Positions 10,201 through 16,012 of a stretch of DNA of 25,701 bases are shown here, piece after piece. Below the pieces are notes generated by a model. It saw nothing but the letters and a program-made list of their open reading frames with translations. It made no database searches and was not told where the DNA came from. The stretch comes from Dunaliella salina (Eukaryota; Chlorophyta; Chlorophyceae; Chlamydomonadales; Dunaliellaceae), in contig MU070212.1 of the NCBI GenBank assembly GCA_002284615.2, positions 81,125-106,825 on the forward strand, written 5' to 3'. The translations under genes were made by a program, and so were the position numbers. Each line of letters opens with the position of its first letter. Position 1 is the stretch's first letter.

Positions 10201-11251
10201 ATTACAAAAAATATTTGTAAAAAATGATAAAGGCCGGGAGAGTCCGAATCACTCTCCTGGCCTCAGATTGCTTAAGAAGGGGCACAGATCCACCCTGTGA
10301 TCATTCTGCACTCCCTACGATCTTTTTTTTGCTATGCCTGACTATGCTGACATCCTCCATACTCAAAGCAATTAGAAGAGATCCTTTTGGGGTGATCTGG
10401 GGATCACCCAGCAATGATAAGGTAAGGGTACATCGCTGTATCCGCCTACGAGGGCAGCTGAGCGGAAACACAGACCTGGAACTAGACAAGTCTAAAAGAA
10501 AGCTAGTACATATAGGCGTCAACTGATGAGAAACATACACTCATAACATGATGCCAAGGATCTCCAAGTAGGCACTGAGGAAAATGGCACAAGAAGTCTC
10601 GACCCAAAAGCTCGAATGTTTGACTCAAGACTCCTGATACCCACACATAAAGTGCAGGAGAGAAATGGTCAGATGCAGTTCAATGATAAAAGGTCAACCA
10701 ATTTCACCACCTGTTAGTGAATGTAGTCTCCCCTTACAAATGGTCGGCATGGTACAAATCGAAAAATAAATGAGAAAGGCATGTCCAGCGGTTCAGTTCA
10801 TCCCCTCTAAAATCATTGCGTCATCTGGGCACCGTGCTTGTAGCTGACATTTTTTGCTTCAACTTTTAAAAAAGAAAAGTGCTCAAGGAGCAGCAGAGCG
10901 GGAAAACCCTCCCTGGAAGACCTTCATCATTTTGCCCTGCCTGCGATGACTTGTCAGTGTGGACACCGGCACTGGCACCCACTGCACTTGATATTAGGCA
11001 ATCCTCATTTCTCCTGGGTACAATATCCCATTATTTTATTGCCTATGGCTGATTAGGTGGATATTAGTTTTTTCATGTACTTAGTCGCTCCCACTTGCCA
11101 TCTTGCTCCTTTTGTTCAGGGAAGGGCGATATTTGTGGCCAGCTCTTACGCCATTGTCTATGGGCGAACACCGGTATTGTGTGGTAACTTCTTAGCGCAG
11201 AAGCTCAAGCTCACGCAAAAGAGGTGTCGCACTGTTGATGCCGTACATTGA
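971..11251 (+). CDS. Formate/nitrite transporter (FNT) family protein, spliced gene of at least nine exons
   Basis: Exons 971-1071, 1190-1332, 1959-2034, 2351-2409, 2666-2809, 3726-3815, 7262-7343, 8038-8135 and 11120-11251 join in consistent phase across GT-AG introns, giving about 307 residues without an internal stop. FNT proteins are pentameric, six-helix inner or plasma-membrane channels/transporters for formate, nitrite, lactate or similar small anions. Counting from the Trp codon at 972, family landmarks seen are [13 protein letters not shown] (N-terminal), IAGAELW (residues 105-111), [29 protein letters not shown] with the central channel His near residue 227, SLIPSTFGN (254-262) and a C-terminal helix ending AIVYGR. 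The length matches FNTs of 260-310 residues. Oddities are GAELWTSM where GAEL(F/W)TGN is usual, LLTKSAF lacking the usual Pro, and Gly-Arg where Gly-Gly normally follows IPxTxGN. The true start is not settled. The substrate cannot be read from sequence; an algal NAR1-like nitrite/formate role is a guess. Confidence 0.9.
1190..1332 (+). CDS. FNT gene exon: TM1
   Basis: The acceptor is TGCATGCAG and the donor GTGGGT. It encodes [20 protein letters not shown] and a helix ending ALLISG, the typical FNT TM1, then a short acidic/Ser loop ([10 protein letters not shown]). It ends in phase 0. Confidence 0.9.
1959..2034 (+). CDS. FNT gene exon: first half of TM2
   Basis: The acceptor is GGCTGCAG and the donor GTGAGG. 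It encodes [20 protein letters not shown] then IIMIA plus one base of Gly. It matches the FNT pattern of a lysine-containing lead, LFG..FP and a hydrophobic run before GAEL. Confidence 0.9.
2351..2409 (+). CDS. FNT gene exon: GAEL motif region
   Basis: The acceptor is TGCTTCCAG and the donor GTAAGTGG. With the leading two bases it completes Gly and encodes [23 protein letters not shown] is the FNT signature at the re-entrant break of TM2. The usual TGN that follows is TSM here. Confidence 0.9.
2666..2809 (+). CDS. FNT gene exon: TM3
   Basis: The acceptor is CGCTCAG and the donor GTAAGAG; the exon is 48 codons in phase 0. The hydrophobic stretch [18 protein letters not shown] contains the Y-x-GN-x-x-G helix-packing motif of FNT TM3. 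An extramembrane loop ends FSAEKK. Confidence 0.9.
3461..3515. repeat. Five tandem copies of an 11-bp unit containing the palindrome TTGATCAA
   Basis: TGCTTGATCAA occurs five times head to tail without a mismatch, inside FNT intron 5 and about 210 bases before exon 3726. Each unit carries a perfect 8-base palindrome. Confidence 0.95.
3621..3725 (+). repeat. Partial tandem duplication of FNT exon 6 (pseudo-exon)
   Basis: An 87-base offset relates this stretch to the real exon at 3726. It repeats the GCTTGCTG...CATGCAG acceptor and the first codons ([12 protein letters not shown]). It then continues as TFVKG and IFVKG, so a 15-base unit is present three times, and reaches TGA at 3714-3716. It has no donor and lacks the NWLV half. 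If its acceptor (exon start 3639) were used, the message would carry a premature stop. Confidence 0.8.
3726..3815 (+). CDS. FNT gene exon: TM4
   Basis: The acceptor is GCATGCAG and the donor GTAAG; the exon is 30 codons in phase 0. It encodes [20 protein letters not shown], a close match to the FNT motif (R/K)GI-x-x-NWLV-x-LAVW. A partial second copy of its 5' half lies just upstream. Confidence 0.92.
4010..4065. repeat. AT-rich (AAT)n-like tract
   Basis: Degenerate AATAATAAT/ATTATTA sequence in FNT intron 6. It is low-complexity and non-coding. Confidence 0.75.
4651..4775. repeat. Two-copy direct repeat, 70-bp period, in FNT intron 6
   Basis: TCTGTCATGGATG...CTTAGGCTATTCAGGC at 4651-4705 recurs at 4721-4775 with several mismatches. 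Apart from this and the microsatellites, intron 3816-7261 holds no gene that I recognise. Confidence 0.8.
6183..6375. repeat. (GA)/(TA)/(TATG)n compound microsatellite
   Basis: A short GA run is followed by TA dinucleotides and long TATG tetranucleotide runs, with ACACACAT interruptions, in FNT intron 6. Open frames across it (Tyr-Val-Cys-Met repeats) are artefacts of the repeat. Confidence 0.95.
7162..7238. repeat. (CA)n followed by (CGCA)n, immediately upstream of FNT exon 7
   Basis: About 29 CA units, then about four CGCA units, end roughly 24 bases before the exon 7262 acceptor. The tract occupies the place where a polypyrimidine tract and branch point would be expected. Confidence 0.95.
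7262..7343 (+). CDS. FNT gene exon: TM5 with the central channel histidine
   Basis: The acceptor ATATGCAG lies just after a (CA)n(CGCA)n tract, and the donor is GTGAGTG. It encodes [11 protein letters not shown] then [15 protein letters not shown] plus one base. The E-H-x-V-A-N motif carries the channel His. The spare A joins TG of the next exon to give the expected Met. It follows the longest intron (3446 bases). Confidence 0.88.
8038..8135 (+). CDS. FNT gene exon: P-loop and start of TM6
   Basis: The acceptor is GCTTGCAG and the donor GTAAGT. TG completes Met, then [18 protein letters not shown] and [11 protein letters not shown] follow. This matches the FNT stretch M-F-x-I-P-x...GADV...NLIPVTLGN with no extra residues, which is why this acceptor was chosen over one 59 bases upstream that leaves the wrong phase. 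Confidence 0.88.
8640..9020. other. GC-rich block in FNT intron 8 with an unassigned 122-codon minus-strand frame (8643-9011)
   Basis: This block is clearly richer in G+C than its surroundings and stays open in several frames on both strands. The longest minus frame includes [16 protein letters not shown] and [17 protein letters not shown], which look like two diverged copies of one short motif. I do not recognise a family. It may be an old mobile-element fragment or simply a GC-rich patch. Confidence 0.25.
9430..9600. repeat. Degenerate GCATGCA/GCAATG-rich repeat
   Basis: The palindrome GCATGC and the words TGCAGCAATG or ATGCAGTAATG recur at irregular 10-25-base spacing. No gene is supported here. 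Confidence 0.5.
9898..10074. repeat. Direct repeat pair flanking a (GGGA)/(GGAA)n polypurine tract
   Basis: 9898-9953 and 10010-10074 share GTCTGG-T-TGC..GCATT.AGGA and CCTG.CCTG.AAG with about 115-base spacing. The GGGA/GGAA tract (9951-10002) lies between them, in FNT intron 8. Confidence 0.6.
10202..10262. other. Two adjacent hairpins in FNT intron 8
   Basis: TTACAAA/TTTGTAA (7-base arms, 10202-10220) is followed by GGCCGGGAGAGT (10232-10243), a 7-base loop and ACTCTCCTGGCC (10251-10262), pairing over 12 positions with one G-T. A third inverted repeat, GGGTGATC/GATCACCC, lies at 10390-10409, just before an S3 repeat. Confidence 0.6.
10420..10540 (+). repeat. S3 dispersed repeat, copy 1
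   Basis: It carries AAGGTAAGGGTACAT, then a TCCGCCTACGAGGGCAGCTGAGCGGA hairpin-like core, then a less conserved stretch ending GTCAACTGA. The same core occurs at 12915-13030 (+), 22449-22521 (+) and, in part, 23071-23105 (-). Confidence 0.7.
11120..11251 (+). CDS. FNT gene last exon: TM6 and C-terminal tail
   Basis: The acceptor is TTTGTTCAG. It encodes [16 protein letters not shown], the FNT TM6 core, then a basic tail with [10 protein letters not shown] and a TGA stop. The usual Gly-Gly at the start is Gly-Arg. No clear polyadenylation signal is seen just downstream. Confidence 0.88.
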   Translation, partial: GRAIFVASSYAIVYGRTPVLCGNFLAQKLKLTQKRCRTVDAVH

Positions 11252-11346
11252 GGTAGAGAGTAGAGTTTGAATGGGAGTACTCCATTGTTGCATGGCACAT
11301 TGGGATGGTGGCGTTGTTTGTGAGTTGTACGGCTTGCCATGCCTGA

Positions 11347-11531
11347 GAGGCAAAAGCTAAGCAAAAACTGCTGCCTCGGTGCTCCTGTGGTCCAGAAACG
11401 TTGCATTGGCACCATGAAGGTGTATCTGAGGATTGGACTATGAAGGTGTATCTGAGAAGCAAAAGGCAAAAGCTGCTGCCTAGGTGATCCCATGTTCTAG
11501 GAGTATTGCCTGGGTACTTTGAAGGTGTCCC
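11347..11531. repeat. Tandem duplication, 117-bp period, downstream of the FNT stop
   Basis: AGGCAAAAGCT...GCTGCCT.GGTG.TCC...TTGC.T.GG.AC..TGAAGGTGT at 11347-11423 recurs at 11464-11531, with GAAGGTGTATCTGAG also doubled between them. Confidence 0.7.
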
Positions 11532-12217
11532 TTCTCACATGGGAGCAGAAACATTCCTCTAAAACTCCAGTGTTGAAGCAGCTCCTGAAATTTCAAGTTT
11601 ATCTGCTGCAGGTGTGCAGAAATGGTGTTTCATTCCTTGAATTCAGAGCACCAAGTACAACATGCTCCGCTTGCCAAGGGAAAATGTCAAAAATCCAGGT
11701 CAGGTAAGTCCTGGTGAGTCCAATGGAAATTGCTAAGATCTGCGCACTATGGGGGTGCAGCGCTGCTGGATTTCTTTTAATGCCTAAAAATTGTCCAGTG
11801 TGTGCATGGCTTACAACCCTCAATTTTCCTGATTGCAAGTACTTGATAATATGTTTCCGCTTGTGTATTTGTGTATCAACAGCGCTTGACCATCCAGGAT
11901 ACCGAGATGTAGGCCTTGCAAGGACATTAGAAATCAAAACAAAGATGCCTTCCATAACTGACCGTAGTGCTTTCCCTGTAGAAGCCATGATGAGAATCGA
12001 ATGCTTTTAATGAAGTTTGATGTCGTGAAGGGACTCACAAGTCTTTTGCTCCGATGTATCTCTTTTTATTCATGTAGAGAAAGCTTCCTCTGCCTGTACA
12101 GTTTTTTCTATTCTATTCTATTCTTTTGGGTCCTTTTCCTAAATGTCTGTCAAAGGCGCTATGCGGGGCAAGAAGACCATCTTTGAACTGACTGGGCACA
12201 GCTTCATTCCACTGAGA

Positions 12218-12218
<1 letters not shown>

Positions 12219-12263
<45 letters not shown>

Positions 12264-12300
12264 GCACGCACGCACGCACGCACGCACACTTGCACGCACG
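12219..12300. repeat. (CA)n followed by (CGCA)n
   Basis: About 20 CA units are followed by about seven CGCA units and a TGCACGCACG tail. The compound structure is the same as at 7162-7238. Confidence 0.95.
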
Positions 12301-12512
12301 CAACAAAACACAGAAGACGCATTGAGCCAAGGTGTGTGACTGCTAGCTTGTTCTGCACAGAATTCACAAATGAGTGCGGTTGAGAGGAAGCACCGTGACT
12401 TATAGTCAAAAAGAAAAAAAGAACAAAATACCACCAAAACGTCCAGATATTACCCTCCGAATGGCATGACAATCCAATTTGGATGCCCCTAGAGGAGGGA
12501 TCTCAAAAGCAT

Positions 12513-12532
12513 NNNNNNNNNNNNNNNNNNNN
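12513..12532. other. Assembly gap (20 Ns)
   Basis: Exactly 20 N characters; the true length is unknown. Confidence 0.98.
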
Positions 12533-12689
12533 CAGGCAGAGTAGTCAGTACCATTAATGAAAACCCAGTCAGGGCTGGCCCTGGTTTGCCTTTAGGGACT
12601 TGTATGCCCTGATCCAGGAGTCTCATTTTGGTAAGCATCCATGCATGTCAGGTATGGCCGTTCCTTTCTTTACTAAGGCTATAAGAAAG

Positions 12690-12746
12690 GTTACAAGAAA
12701 GAAGCCATCAGTCAAGACGCATGACTGCTGGATTTCTTTCCTACGA
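12690..12746 (+). repeat. Hairpin repeat (H1), copy 1
   Basis: AGGTTACAAGAAAGAAGCCA is followed by TCAGTCA, a short loop, and TGACTGCTGG, giving an imperfect stem. Related copies are at 14862-14918 (+), 22540-22592 (-) and, half only, 22640-22690 (-). Confidence 0.6.
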
Positions 12747-12749
12747 GTT

Positions 12750-12911
12750 TCACAGAGAAAGAAAAAGTAAAGTCTATGCAAGCTAGAGGCCGTGTGCAGT
12801 AAGGGAAGACCACTAACTGGAAAGCCAGAGGCCTCACCAGAAGGCCCTCTAAACCTACACTAGGCACAGCTAGCCTAGGTGGGAGCCTGAAACAGAGCTA
12901 ATGAGGGTCTG
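12750..12911 (-). mobile_element. S1 repeat copy (LINE 3' end), minus strand
   Basis: Read on the minus strand it runs from CTCATTAGCTCTG through CCTAGGCTAGCTGTG and CTGGTGAGGCCTCT to CTTGCATAGACTTTAC and a T/C-rich tail. It aligns over its whole length with 21465-21620, which directly follows a LINE coding end. It is therefore best read as a 5'-truncated LINE copy. Confidence 0.7.
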
Positions 12912-12914
12912 GAA

Positions 12915-13030
12915 AGTAAGGTAGGGTTACATTGCTATATCCGCCTACAAGGGCAGCTGAGCGGAAGCACAGAGCCCTGTAACCAGGCCAGTCTCAAAGA
13001 AACTTGTGTACAAATGTCAACTGAATGTGG
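12915..13030 (+). repeat. S3 dispersed repeat, copy 2
   Basis: It carries AAGGTAGGGTTACATTGC, then TATCCGCCTACAAGGGCAG and CTGAGCGGAAGCACAGA, and ends near ATGTCAACTGAA like copy 1. It lies between two S1 copies in opposite orientation. Confidence 0.7.
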
Positions 13031-13044
13031 AAACAAAGGCTTGA

Positions 13045-13620
13045 TCCTGATCCCCATTAGATCTGTTCCTGGCTCTCTCCTAGGCTAGCTGTGTCTAGTG
13101 AAATATCTGAGGGCCTCCTGGTGAGGCCTCTAGCTTTCCAGTTAGAGGTCCTTCCCTTACAGATTTACAGATTTACATGGGGGGACCATCAGCCAGAGTG
13201 TTTGGCTGATCGGCCTGTGACCGGTCCTCGCCAATCTTCATAATGTCCATAAGGCTTGCTGTAATAATACATATACGTCCTGCAATAGTCCCAATATCAG
13301 ACAGACAGGCGCTGTTCTTACAAGGTAGCGAAGGGCTGACACGCAGTTTAGTGGCTTAGCGGCCCGTCGAGGGCATCTGTGCGAGCTGCAGGTCCGAGGT
13401 TCGGCCCTGAGAACCTTCAGGCTTTCATAATCAAAGGCATCGACATTAGGCAGGACTCCGCGGGTTTGGCCGGGACATCCAAATTTAAGCAGGGGAAATG
13501 TAACGAGACATATACCTTCTGCAATAGATCAGACACCAGACAGCTTATTAGCTACTAGTAGTGGCCTTCCCTTAATGCACATGGCTTCTGGCTTGTGTAG
13601 ACTTTCCTTTTCTTTTCTTC
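13045..13620 (+). mobile_element. S1 repeat copy split by a nested insertion
   Basis: The left part (13045-13159, CCCCATTAG to CTTCCCTTA) and the right part (13563-13620, CTTCCCTTAATGCAC to a TTTTCTTTTC tail) together match the uninterrupted S1 at 21465-21620. The junction bases CCTTCCCTTA are present on both sides of the inserted sequence. Confidence 0.75.
13160..13562 (+). mobile_element. tRNA-like SINE inserted in an S1 copy, with target-site duplication
   Basis: About 400 bases sit between duplicated CCTTCCCTTA. Inside, TGGCTTAGCGG (from 13352) fits a tRNA A box, and GAGGTTCGGCCC (from 13396) fits a degenerate B box about 46 bases later, the spacing expected for an internal Pol III promoter. 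A 50-base stretch at 13261-13310 (ACATATAC..CTGCAATAG..ATCAGACA) recurs at 13500-13542 on the other side of the tRNA-like part. One end carries short ACAGATTTACAGATTTACA repeats. Which end is the true 3' tail is unclear. Confidence 0.6.
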
Positions 13621-13894
13621 ATGTCCATAATCTCGGAAAGACATAAATGAAGCCACGTGTTGTGTTGCAAGAGGAAGTCATGATGTACGGCCTGGACACT
13701 AGTTGTAAATAAGGTTGCTCCAGCAAAGAATTAGCAGAGAAGCAGTTGAGCATGGAAGCATACTTTCTCCTCAAAGTACAAAGATCTTTGTCTCTGCACA
13801 CCAAAAGGGCATGAGCTTCATCCTGAATCTCATCATGAGTCATGATCATCGAACGATCACAGGAGCTGCGGGCACACAAGAGAGTTCCAAGCAT
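13619..13894 (-). pseudogene. LINE C-terminal Cys/His segment
   Basis: This 91-codon frame contains LLCARSSCDRS and DEIQDEAHALLVC, a C-x4-C followed later by H-x4-C, then LCTLRRKYASMLNCF. It is typical of the zinc-binding tail of algal and plant LINE proteins. It is offset in frame from the connector piece, so a frameshift separates them. Confidence 0.6.
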
Positions 13895-13915
13895 CCCAAA
13901 TTGCTGTCTCCACCT

Positions 13916-14344
13916 TCAGTTTGTGAGCCTTAGGCGGACACGGCTGGCATTGCTGACAACATGTTGAGACAGATCCAAACGTATGTGTCTTGGTAAGTGG
14001 GCAGGGGCACGCACATTCTGATCAAAAGGCACTGCAAAAAGAGATTGATGTGTTGCCAGTTTGCTGCAAGTTTCTTGCGGGTTCACTCCCTCAACATCTC
14101 CCCATAATGCCCGCGACCTGTGCCGGAGGTCATCAGTAAACTCTTGAATATGAATTGGAGTACCATGCCGCACAAATTGCACACAGGAATCACAGCGCTG
14201 GAAACCTTGGAAAGTATCTAGAACTTGAGCAGTCCAGCAAGAAGGCTCACGAGAATGAATGTTCAAATCCGCTTTCAGCACTCTTCTCAACGTCTTGCTG
14301 TTAGATCTCAGCATGCCATTATGCATGATAACAACAGACCTGAA
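13916..14344 (-). pseudogene. LINE connector region fragment
   Basis: This continues in frame from the amber codon and reads LRRVLKADLNIHSREPSCWT to LDLSQHVVSNASRVRLRL. The same order occurs in the F1 remnant at 16013-16787 (VFHADISLRSRDSSCWTA...LDLPKHIVWSVAGIRLCVH). It is a LINE region between thumb and zinc segment with no assigned enzyme function. Confidence 0.65.
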
Positions 14345-14830
14345 CTAGTAAAGCTGAAGCGGCTCATGACCACACTCCCTCAGGACAGCCCAGCTTGTTG
14401 TGGTACGCTTAATACCCAGTGTGCTCTCCAGAAAACTCATGTGACGCACTTGCAGATCACTTGCAAATCCTTGCTTTTGTGTACTTTGTACCCCGCACTT
14501 GGCCTGCATGCATTCCAACGGGAGCCACATACGTCTTCCCAAGCCACAGAGAGACATATGGCCTTTTTGCCAGAAAATGTTCACGGTCAATTTGACGGAC
14601 CCAAAAAGCAGACGCCATGAAGGGACCAGCAGCATGCTCAGAGGACTTAGTCATGCTCATGCGCTTGTGAAACATCATGCCGAGATACTTAAAAGGCTCC
14701 TCGTGTGCCAGTGGCACCCCCCCAACACCAGACACAGGTAGATCTGACCCTAAGGAGTTGAAATGTACAATCTCAGACTTAGCAGTGTTGATGATAAGGT
14801 GCTTCCTCTGAGCATACGCATACGCATACT
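14345..14830 (-). pseudogene. LINE reverse transcriptase C-terminal (thumb) fragment
   Basis: The minus frame opens at a (TATGCG)n junction and shows INTAKSEIVHFNS, then FKYLGMMFHKRM (the YLG motif of LINE RT), EHAAGPFMA, LWLGKTYVAPVGMHAGQV and, after a frameshift near 14490, SWAVLRECGHEPLQLY. The order matches the end of RT and the thumb in non-LTR elements, with the FxDD active site missing. It cannot be functional. Confidence 0.75.
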
Positions 14831-14861
14831 ATCTTAGTTACCTTTTACATGCCAAACCCAC

Positions 14862-14918
14862 TTCAGGTTACGGATGAAAGAAGGCCCTCAGTCAAAACAA
14901 CTGACTGCTGGCCTGTTC
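14862..14918 (+). repeat. Hairpin repeat (H1), copy 2
   Basis: AGGTTACGGATGAAAGAAGG leads into CCCTCAGTCA, a loop AAACAA and CTGACTGCTGGCC. Stem arms GGCC..CAGTCA and TGACTG..GGCC pair with two mismatches. Confidence 0.6.
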
Positions 14919-15114
14919 GTAAGAAAGAGAAATTTATGAAGAAAATTATTTGCTTATTGTTGTTTCCATTTACAAAGGAACGCATGTGGTAAGACTGTAC
15001 ATGCCAGTGGTGAATGGCAGGCAAGTAAGGAGCCATCTGAGAAGAAAGATGAAGTAAAGAGATGGGGGGACCACAGAACAAAGAGGCATACTTATGACGG
15101 AGAGAACATCTGTG

Positions 15115-15911
15115 GGGATGAGTGCAAAGAAAAGAAAAGAAAAACTACGTAGGCAGAGAAACTCTCCCTGCATCAATTAAGGAAAAGGTGACACATTGGC
15201 TCAAAAAAGAGCCGTGTGCCCCCTTCACCACAAGGTATGAAAAAGAGAATGCTAATGTGGATCTGGAGGGTTTCTAGAAGCACCTGGCTCTAGAGCCTGG
15301 CTGTGGGAAGTATTCTTGTTTTCAGTAGCGCTGCGGATGGTGACTAATTTGTGGGCATATTGAACAGAATGGGCATGAAGTTGTTGAGCAAGCTTCGTGG
15401 CACGCTGGTGATCCAATCCTAGATGTTTGAATTGCTTCAGGGTATGCTCAGTGTAAATAGTTCCACCTACACCCAGGAGAATAGGGTGAGTTGTAACAGC
15501 TTTAGCGTTGATAAGTTTACAAAGGTCTGCATGCTGCTGCTTTGCCGCGTTCAATTGATGCTCTGGCCTTGTGCCTTCACAGAACTTGATTTCTATTAGG
15601 TGCACAAGGCCTTTATTTGCATAAAGTTCATGGGGTTGCCTCATGCGGCTAGTTCTGGTGGTCCTCCGTGAGGAGCTGCGCAAAGCGTGATGGGAATGGG
15701 TAAGAGAAACATTGTTAGAAGTATGATTGGCATTAAAAGGGGTGATCAAAACAGCATCTGGTCGACTGGAGTTGAGTCTTTTCCTCTCTGGAAGGTTACG
15801 AGGGAAGAAGTAAGCAGGTAAAGTTCTGTTTGAGGCATGTGTAGGGAGTTGGAGGTTGTGTTGAGCAAGCTTGAAATCACTCTCTATGTCTGTGTAGACC
15901 AGGCACTGCAC
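15115..15911 (-). mobile_element. LINE remnant, lineage F2, copy A (3' end with intact nuclease frame)
   Basis: Read on the minus strand, it starts abruptly within the sequence that in copy B follows the zinc knuckle. It carries the complete C-terminal domain, then about 135 bases of 3' untranslated sequence (GATCCACATTAGC ... GCCTACGTAG) and a (TTTTC)n tail at 15121-15145. The nucleotide match to copy B (16855-17640) covers the whole length with scattered differences and small indels. Confidence 0.8.
15252..15911 (-). CDS. C-terminal restriction-enzyme-like (PD-(D/E)XK type) nuclease domain of a LINE, uninterrupted 219-codon frame
   Basis: The frame reads VYTDI near residue 5, SSRPDAVLI (48-56), LVHLIEIKFCEGT (102-114), then an amphipathic helix with Q-rich NAAKQQH, ILLGVGGTIYT (144-154) and a His/Lys-rich helical end. 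RPD...hydrophobic strand-E-x-K is the PD-(D/E)XK nuclease pattern, with candidate Asp52, Glu107 and Lys109. In R2-type LINEs such a domain nicks target DNA for target-primed reverse transcription. Here the RPD-to-ExK spacing (about 55) is longer than in R2. The start codon is not real; the frame is open up to the truncation point. It is probably a relic, but all key residues remain. The fold call is inference from motifs. Confidence 0.65.
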   Translation of the reverse strand: MQCLVYTDIESDFKLAQHNLQLPTHASNRTLPAYFFPRNLPERKRLNSSRPDAVLITPFNANHTSNNVSLTHSHHALRSSSRRTTRTSRMRQPHELYANKGLVHLIEIKFCEGTRPEHQLNAAKQQHADLCKLINAKAVTTHPILLGVGGTIYTEHTLKQFKHLGLDHQRATKLAQQLHAHSVQYAHKLVTIRSATENKNTSHSQALEPGASRNPPDPH

Positions 15912-16012
15912 TTAAAAATTACACGTTGTTCATCCTGAATATTATCTTGGGCATCACAAAGATCATGTGAACATATGCATATGAGGGGAATTGAGTCGTC
16001 CGAAGAAGGTTG

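Larger units (their letters stand above)
11252..12512. other. 3' flank of the FNT gene, no gene recognised
   Basis: Apart from the 117-bp tandem duplication and the (CA)n tract, I see no exon-like or family-like coding. Frames of about 98 codons (+, 11714-12010) and 129 codons (-, 11599-11988) overlap each other and match nothing I know. Confidence 0.4.
13619..14830 (-). mobile_element. LINE remnant, lineage F1, copy 1: RT thumb, connector and zinc segment
   Basis: This is a 5'-truncated non-LTR retrotransposon read on the minus strand. Three coding pieces follow in order (14830-14345, 14344-13916, 13894-13619). It has one frameshift near 14490 and one amber codon near 14348 where a related copy has Trp. 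The RT catalytic palm with its DD motif is absent, lost with the 5' part. No RNase H is seen. The 3' end abuts the T-rich tail of the split S1 copy. Confidence 0.75.

Noticed and set aside
11599..11988. A 129-codon minus-strand gene
   Set aside because: No recognised motif, an overlapping plus-strand frame of similar length, and no splice or promoter evidence.
13619..14830. A functional reverse transcriptase gene
   Set aside because: The catalytic palm is missing and the remaining coding sequence has a frameshift and an amber codon at a Trp position.
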